From contig JACQFS010000170.1 in NCBI GenBank assembly GCA_016199935.1, positions 1 through 64,000 of the forward strand: 64,000 nucleotides of DNA, written 5' to 3'. The position numbers and the translations under genes are program-made. The notes below the pieces were generated by a model. That model did not search any database. It was not told the origin of the DNA and saw only the letters and a list, made by a program, of their open reading frames with translations. The stretch is from Verrucomicrobiota bacterium. Its GTDB lineage: Bacteria; Verrucomicrobiota; Verrucomicrobiia; Limisphaerales; JACQFS01. Of this stretch, positions 61,715 through 64,000 are shown piece by piece. How positions within the stretch are numbered: position 1 is the stretch's first letter; each line of letters starts with the position of its first letter.

Positions 61715-62098
61715 TCAGGGGTTCGGCGGGGTGGGCGGAGTGTTGTCGCCCCCGTTGTTCGGGCCGCGACCGCGGAGGGACTTGCGGATGCGGGTGCCTT
61801 CCTTCGCTTCCACCGAGCGGGAGCCGAGCTTGCTGATGGCCGTGGTGAGCGCATCGCTACCGTCCATGTAGCCGCCGTCGCAGGCCGCGTTGACAGCGGT
61901 CGTCTTGTTGGCGAGGTCGGTCTTCAACTTCTCCTGATCGGAGTCGAGCTTGCTCAGGGCCGTGGCGGCAGCGCGGGCGGTCGCGATGTCGTCGGTGGGG
62001 TCATACTTCTTCGCCTGAAGCTGAACTTTATACTTGTCCAGAAAGTCGGCGACCTCGTTGAGGAAGCCGATACACTGCGTTACATTAACGGCAGCCAT
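61715..62098 (-). CDS. Small helical protein of the array/collagen module
   Basis: A 127-residue protein starting MAAVNVTQCIGFLNEVADFL, with helices DKYKVQLQAKKYDPTDDIAT, LSKLDSDQEKLKTDLANKTT and GSDALTTAISKLGSRSVEAK, ending in a Gly/Pro-rich tail. A good ribosome-binding site (AAAGGA) lies before ATG 62098. Its general make-up resembles the helical part of the protein at 25542. The TGA stop is followed in frame by 122 open codons through array 3. Array and collagen-like gene B follow on the same strand, so the three look like one transcription unit. Function unknown. Confidence 0.7.
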   Translation of the reverse strand: MAAVNVTQCIGFLNEVADFLDKYKVQLQAKKYDPTDDIATARAAATALSKLDSDQEKLKTDLANKTTAVNAACDGGYMDGSDALTTAISKLGSRSVEAKEGTRIRKSLRGRGPNNGGDNTPPTPPNP

Positions 62099-62359
62099 AT
62101 GCTTTTTCCTTTCATTTTGTTGTTCCTGCCCACCCCATGTAAGCCCGCGCTGTCCCCAGCGCCGGGAAGGCTTCCATGTCAAGGTTGGCATGGCTGCCAA
62201 GAAGGCATAACGCGTGCCAACTCAGAATTGAGAAATGGTTTCCAACCTGCTAGCGATGTCTATAGCGAAGGCAACCGTCCCTAACGGAAGTCTGAATAGC
62301 ACCGCGTCATTCACCTTGGATGGAAGCCGGACTGATGTCGTCGCTCAGTCCAAAAACCT

Positions 62360-63439
62360 TCATTCTGGTCCGGATCGCTTGAGTTCAAGCGCTGGATCAA
62401 ATTCGAGATTTCTAGAACCCCTGGGGTTAACATAGGCAAGTATTCCAAAATGCGCGCGATCATTGGCTGTCACTAGCATCTTCACGTATCCAAATTTCCC
62501 GCTTTTGAGTCGAAAATAATAGCTCTGCTCCACTTGGTCAAACCAGCGCGAGTCGTTTGCCGTCCTGATTATCTCCATTGCTGGTTTATATCCTTGCTCT
62601 GGGGCTTGGAAAGGAAATTCCTCGAGAGCTTCGACAAGTCCGCCACCAAGCACGCTGATTTTAACCTGCCAATCGTATTTGAGCCGGAAATCCAGCTTTC
62701 CGAGCGGAGCGATGAGTTCGACACGCATATCGCCCATTCCCAGCACCGTTTGTTTTCCCGTTTCCAATGATATTTCAATCGGGTTGCCATCTCGCGGCAA
62801 CGGATATGTTAGCCATTTTCCGATCCCTGGCTGTTTCAAGACAACGAGCGGCTCCGCTTTACCCTTCTTTCGAAGGCGAAAGATCACAGGCTGAGAGACG
62901 TCCGGGTGAAACGGCCCATCCGGGTCACCATAAGTAAATCCTCGTGGGTTGTCACGATACGGGTAGTAACCCTCCTTTGAGACACTCACTCCAAGATCAT
63001 AGCCCTTAGCCCCGGAAAGTTGGAAAAACCCGTCTCCATTCGATTTTGCAGCTTGCCGCGAAGTTCCATCCGCGGATAAGTCTGTCCAGATAAATACGAC
63101 ATCAGCCTCGGCGATTGGGTTTTCATTTTCATCCACTACTTTGCCGAAGAAATCAATCGGCGTGCGCCATCTTTCTGCCATCTGTTCAGGAGCCGCATCT
63201 CGCGCGGCTTTGCGCAAGGCCAGCCATTCTGGCACGGAATTACTATTAAGAAGGTGCCTGGGCGTGCCCGACGATTGCGGAAATGTTGGAGGGCGAAGCG
63301 CAGGAGGGTTGCTTTGTAGGCAAACGCTAGAACTAATTCTGGGTTCTGGAACGTATCGTTTGGCACGTAAATCGACAAACCACCAAGCCGCACAAAACAA
63401 AACCAGCGCGCATCCAAATAAAATTGTTCTCCGTCTCAT
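62360..63439 (-). CDS. Membrane-anchored protein with carboxypeptidase-regulatory-like domain
   Basis: A 359-residue protein with one N-terminal transmembrane helix (TILFGCALVLFCAAWWFV). A CarboxypepD_reg-like domain (DFFGKVVDENENPIAEADVV, GDGFFQLSGAKGYDLGVSV) and beta-rich C-terminal half follow. Likely exported and held at the membrane. The base content is lower in GC than the centre of the window. It begins 2 bases after the stop of the partial gene at the window edge, so the two form an operon. The gap 62099-62359 contains only the leader of the helical gene. Confidence 0.7.
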   Translation of the reverse strand: MRRRTILFGCALVLFCAAWWFVDLRAKRYVPEPRISSSVCLQSNPPALRPPTFPQSSGTPRHLLNSNSVPEWLALRKAARDAAPEQMAERWRTPIDFFGKVVDENENPIAEADVVFIWTDLSADGTSRQAAKSNGDGFFQLSGAKGYDLGVSVSKEGYYPYRDNPRGFTYGDPDGPFHPDVSQPVIFRLRKKGKAEPLVVLKQPGIGKWLTYPLPRDGNPIEISLETGKQTVLGMGDMRVELIAPLGKLDFRLKYDWQVKISVLGGGLVEALEEFPFQAPEQGYKPAMEIIRTANDSRWFDQVEQSYYFRLKSGKFGYVKMLVTANDRAHFGILAYVNPRGSRNLEFDPALELKRSGPE

Positions 63440-63441
63440 AG

Positions 63442-64000
63442 CTAAAAGGGTGAGATTCCGAAGCTGCTAAGCACCTGCTGCCAGTATGGGCCAGCGCCCT
63501 GAATAGGATAAGCAAACTGAGCACTATGTTCCGTCCGTTCTCTGCCAAAATTGAATGGCGGCGCATTGAGGTTCACCGAAGCCTGTATCACTCCCGCCAT
63601 GTTGTCCTGCGCCCCGACCGCTCGCGAGCGGCTTCGCGCAACAAATGATTTGGCTATATGCAAGTCTGTAACAAAATTGGAAACTGTAACCAATGGTGTG
63701 CTCTGTAAATACCATGATTGCCGCGTGTTTGTATTAAAACCCCATGAATCGATTACACCTCCGTAAGTGTAATATTCTGGTTTGTAATTCTCTTGGTTGG
63801 CTTCCCAATTAGTTTCGAGAAATTCAGTGCAAAAACCCTTTGCTAACGCATAATCGTTTGTGTTGTAAAAGCTAATGATTCTTCCCGTCAAATTCGTAAA
63901 ACACCCGTGATAACCGCCCTCTTGATATGTAAATGGGGTCTGTTGACCAGCCTCGGACTCTTTATTCAGAAATCGCTGCAAAAATGGTGCATTTGTTGAA
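63442..64000 (-). CDS. C-terminal part of a large exported protein (alpha/beta-hydrolase-like end)
   Basis: The frame is open to the window edge, so only the last about 185 residues are seen. They include YHGCFTNLTGRIISFYNTND, ALAKGFCTEFLETNW, IDSWGFNTNTRQSWYLQSTP, and end HSAQFAYPIQGAGPYWQQVL followed by SSFGISPF. This arrangement (a strand followed by N-x-x-D, then a late H-S-A-Q-F and a YW...L end) resembles the C-terminus of alpha/beta-hydrolase-like domains found in large secreted verrucomicrobial proteins. The catalytic part is outside the window. Start unknown. Confidence 0.5.
   Translation of the reverse strand, partial: STNAPFLQRFLNKESEAGQQTPFTYQEGGYHGCFTNLTGRIISFYNTNDYALAKGFCTEFLETNWEANQENYKPEYYTYGGVIDSWGFNTNTRQSWYLQSTPLVTVSNFVTDLHIAKSFVARSRSRAVGAQDNMAGVIQASVNLNAPPFNFGRERTEHSAQFAYPIQGAGPYWQQVLSSFGISPF

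Overview
The window is a 64-kb, GC-rich piece of a Gram-negative chromosome or metagenome contig, most likely Verrucomicrobiota (Limisphaerales/Pedosphaera-like). This is inference, from the fused SecDF, a Tat-exported Gfo/Idh/MocA oxidoreductase, quinoprotein-like propellers, a large PKD/DUF11 exported protease, collagen-like proteins ending in a conserved NTNAV-type tail, and many palindromic intergenic repeats. No rRNA, CRISPR array, phage block or plasmid replication gene was seen.

Layout. 1-6.7 kb: 5' end of a REP-associated (Y1) transposase with three REP hairpins, a YjhG/YagF-type dehydratase overlapping a methyltransferase, a 7-TM hybrid histidine kinase, tRNA-Gly(CCC) and a WD40 protein. 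6.7-10.3 kb: a PQQ-type propeller gene followed by a 21-bp-period array, then a lower-GC three-gene operon (SinR/Cas2-like, membrane GAF protein, small protein) bracketed by inverted copies of a roughly 35-bp element. 10.3-22 kb: spermidine-synthase-like membrane protein, glutathione peroxidase, Dabb protein, aminopeptidase, aldo/keto reductase, Gfo/Idh/MocA, two PilT-type ATPases with a receiver-like protein, and a MidA-like methyltransferase. 22-27 kb: FHA-DUF4388 protein, two integron-cassette-like units (a MazF-like toxin-antitoxin pair and a 56-aa membrane protein) with attC-like sites, then a second 21-bp array, an FnIII protein and a collagen-like protein. 27-37.6 kb: a rho gene with an internal deletion and frameshift, a pYEATS-like membrane protein, cysK, sufT, a SpoU-type methyltransferase, propeller and exported proteins, a GT9 glycosyltransferase, a phosphoesterase, acylphosphatase, dUTPase-like and GNAT genes. 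37.7-52.6 kb: a 1547-aa S8 protease, ispD, recJ, exoD, terC, secDF-yajC, and a BY-kinase/Wza-like polysaccharide export pair. 52.6-64 kb: a nested-hairpin element, a propeller-like exported protein, an MBL/beta-CASP nuclease, a HEAT protein, a receiver-DUF4388/roadblock-like/ferredoxin operon, then on the minus strand a small helical protein, a third 21-bp array and a second collagen-like protein, and two exported or partial proteins at the edge.

Most interesting. There are three arrays of highly diverged 21-bp units (15, 13 and 16 units) that keep exact 21-bp register with no indels. Many units are themselves imperfect palindromes; 21 bp equals two helical turns and seven codons. Two arrays sit next to a small helical (or helical-FnIII) gene and a paralogous collagen-like gene, which suggests a repeated three-part module. 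Two arrays also continue in frame beyond the TGA stop of the gene just upstream. I know of no described function for this arrangement.
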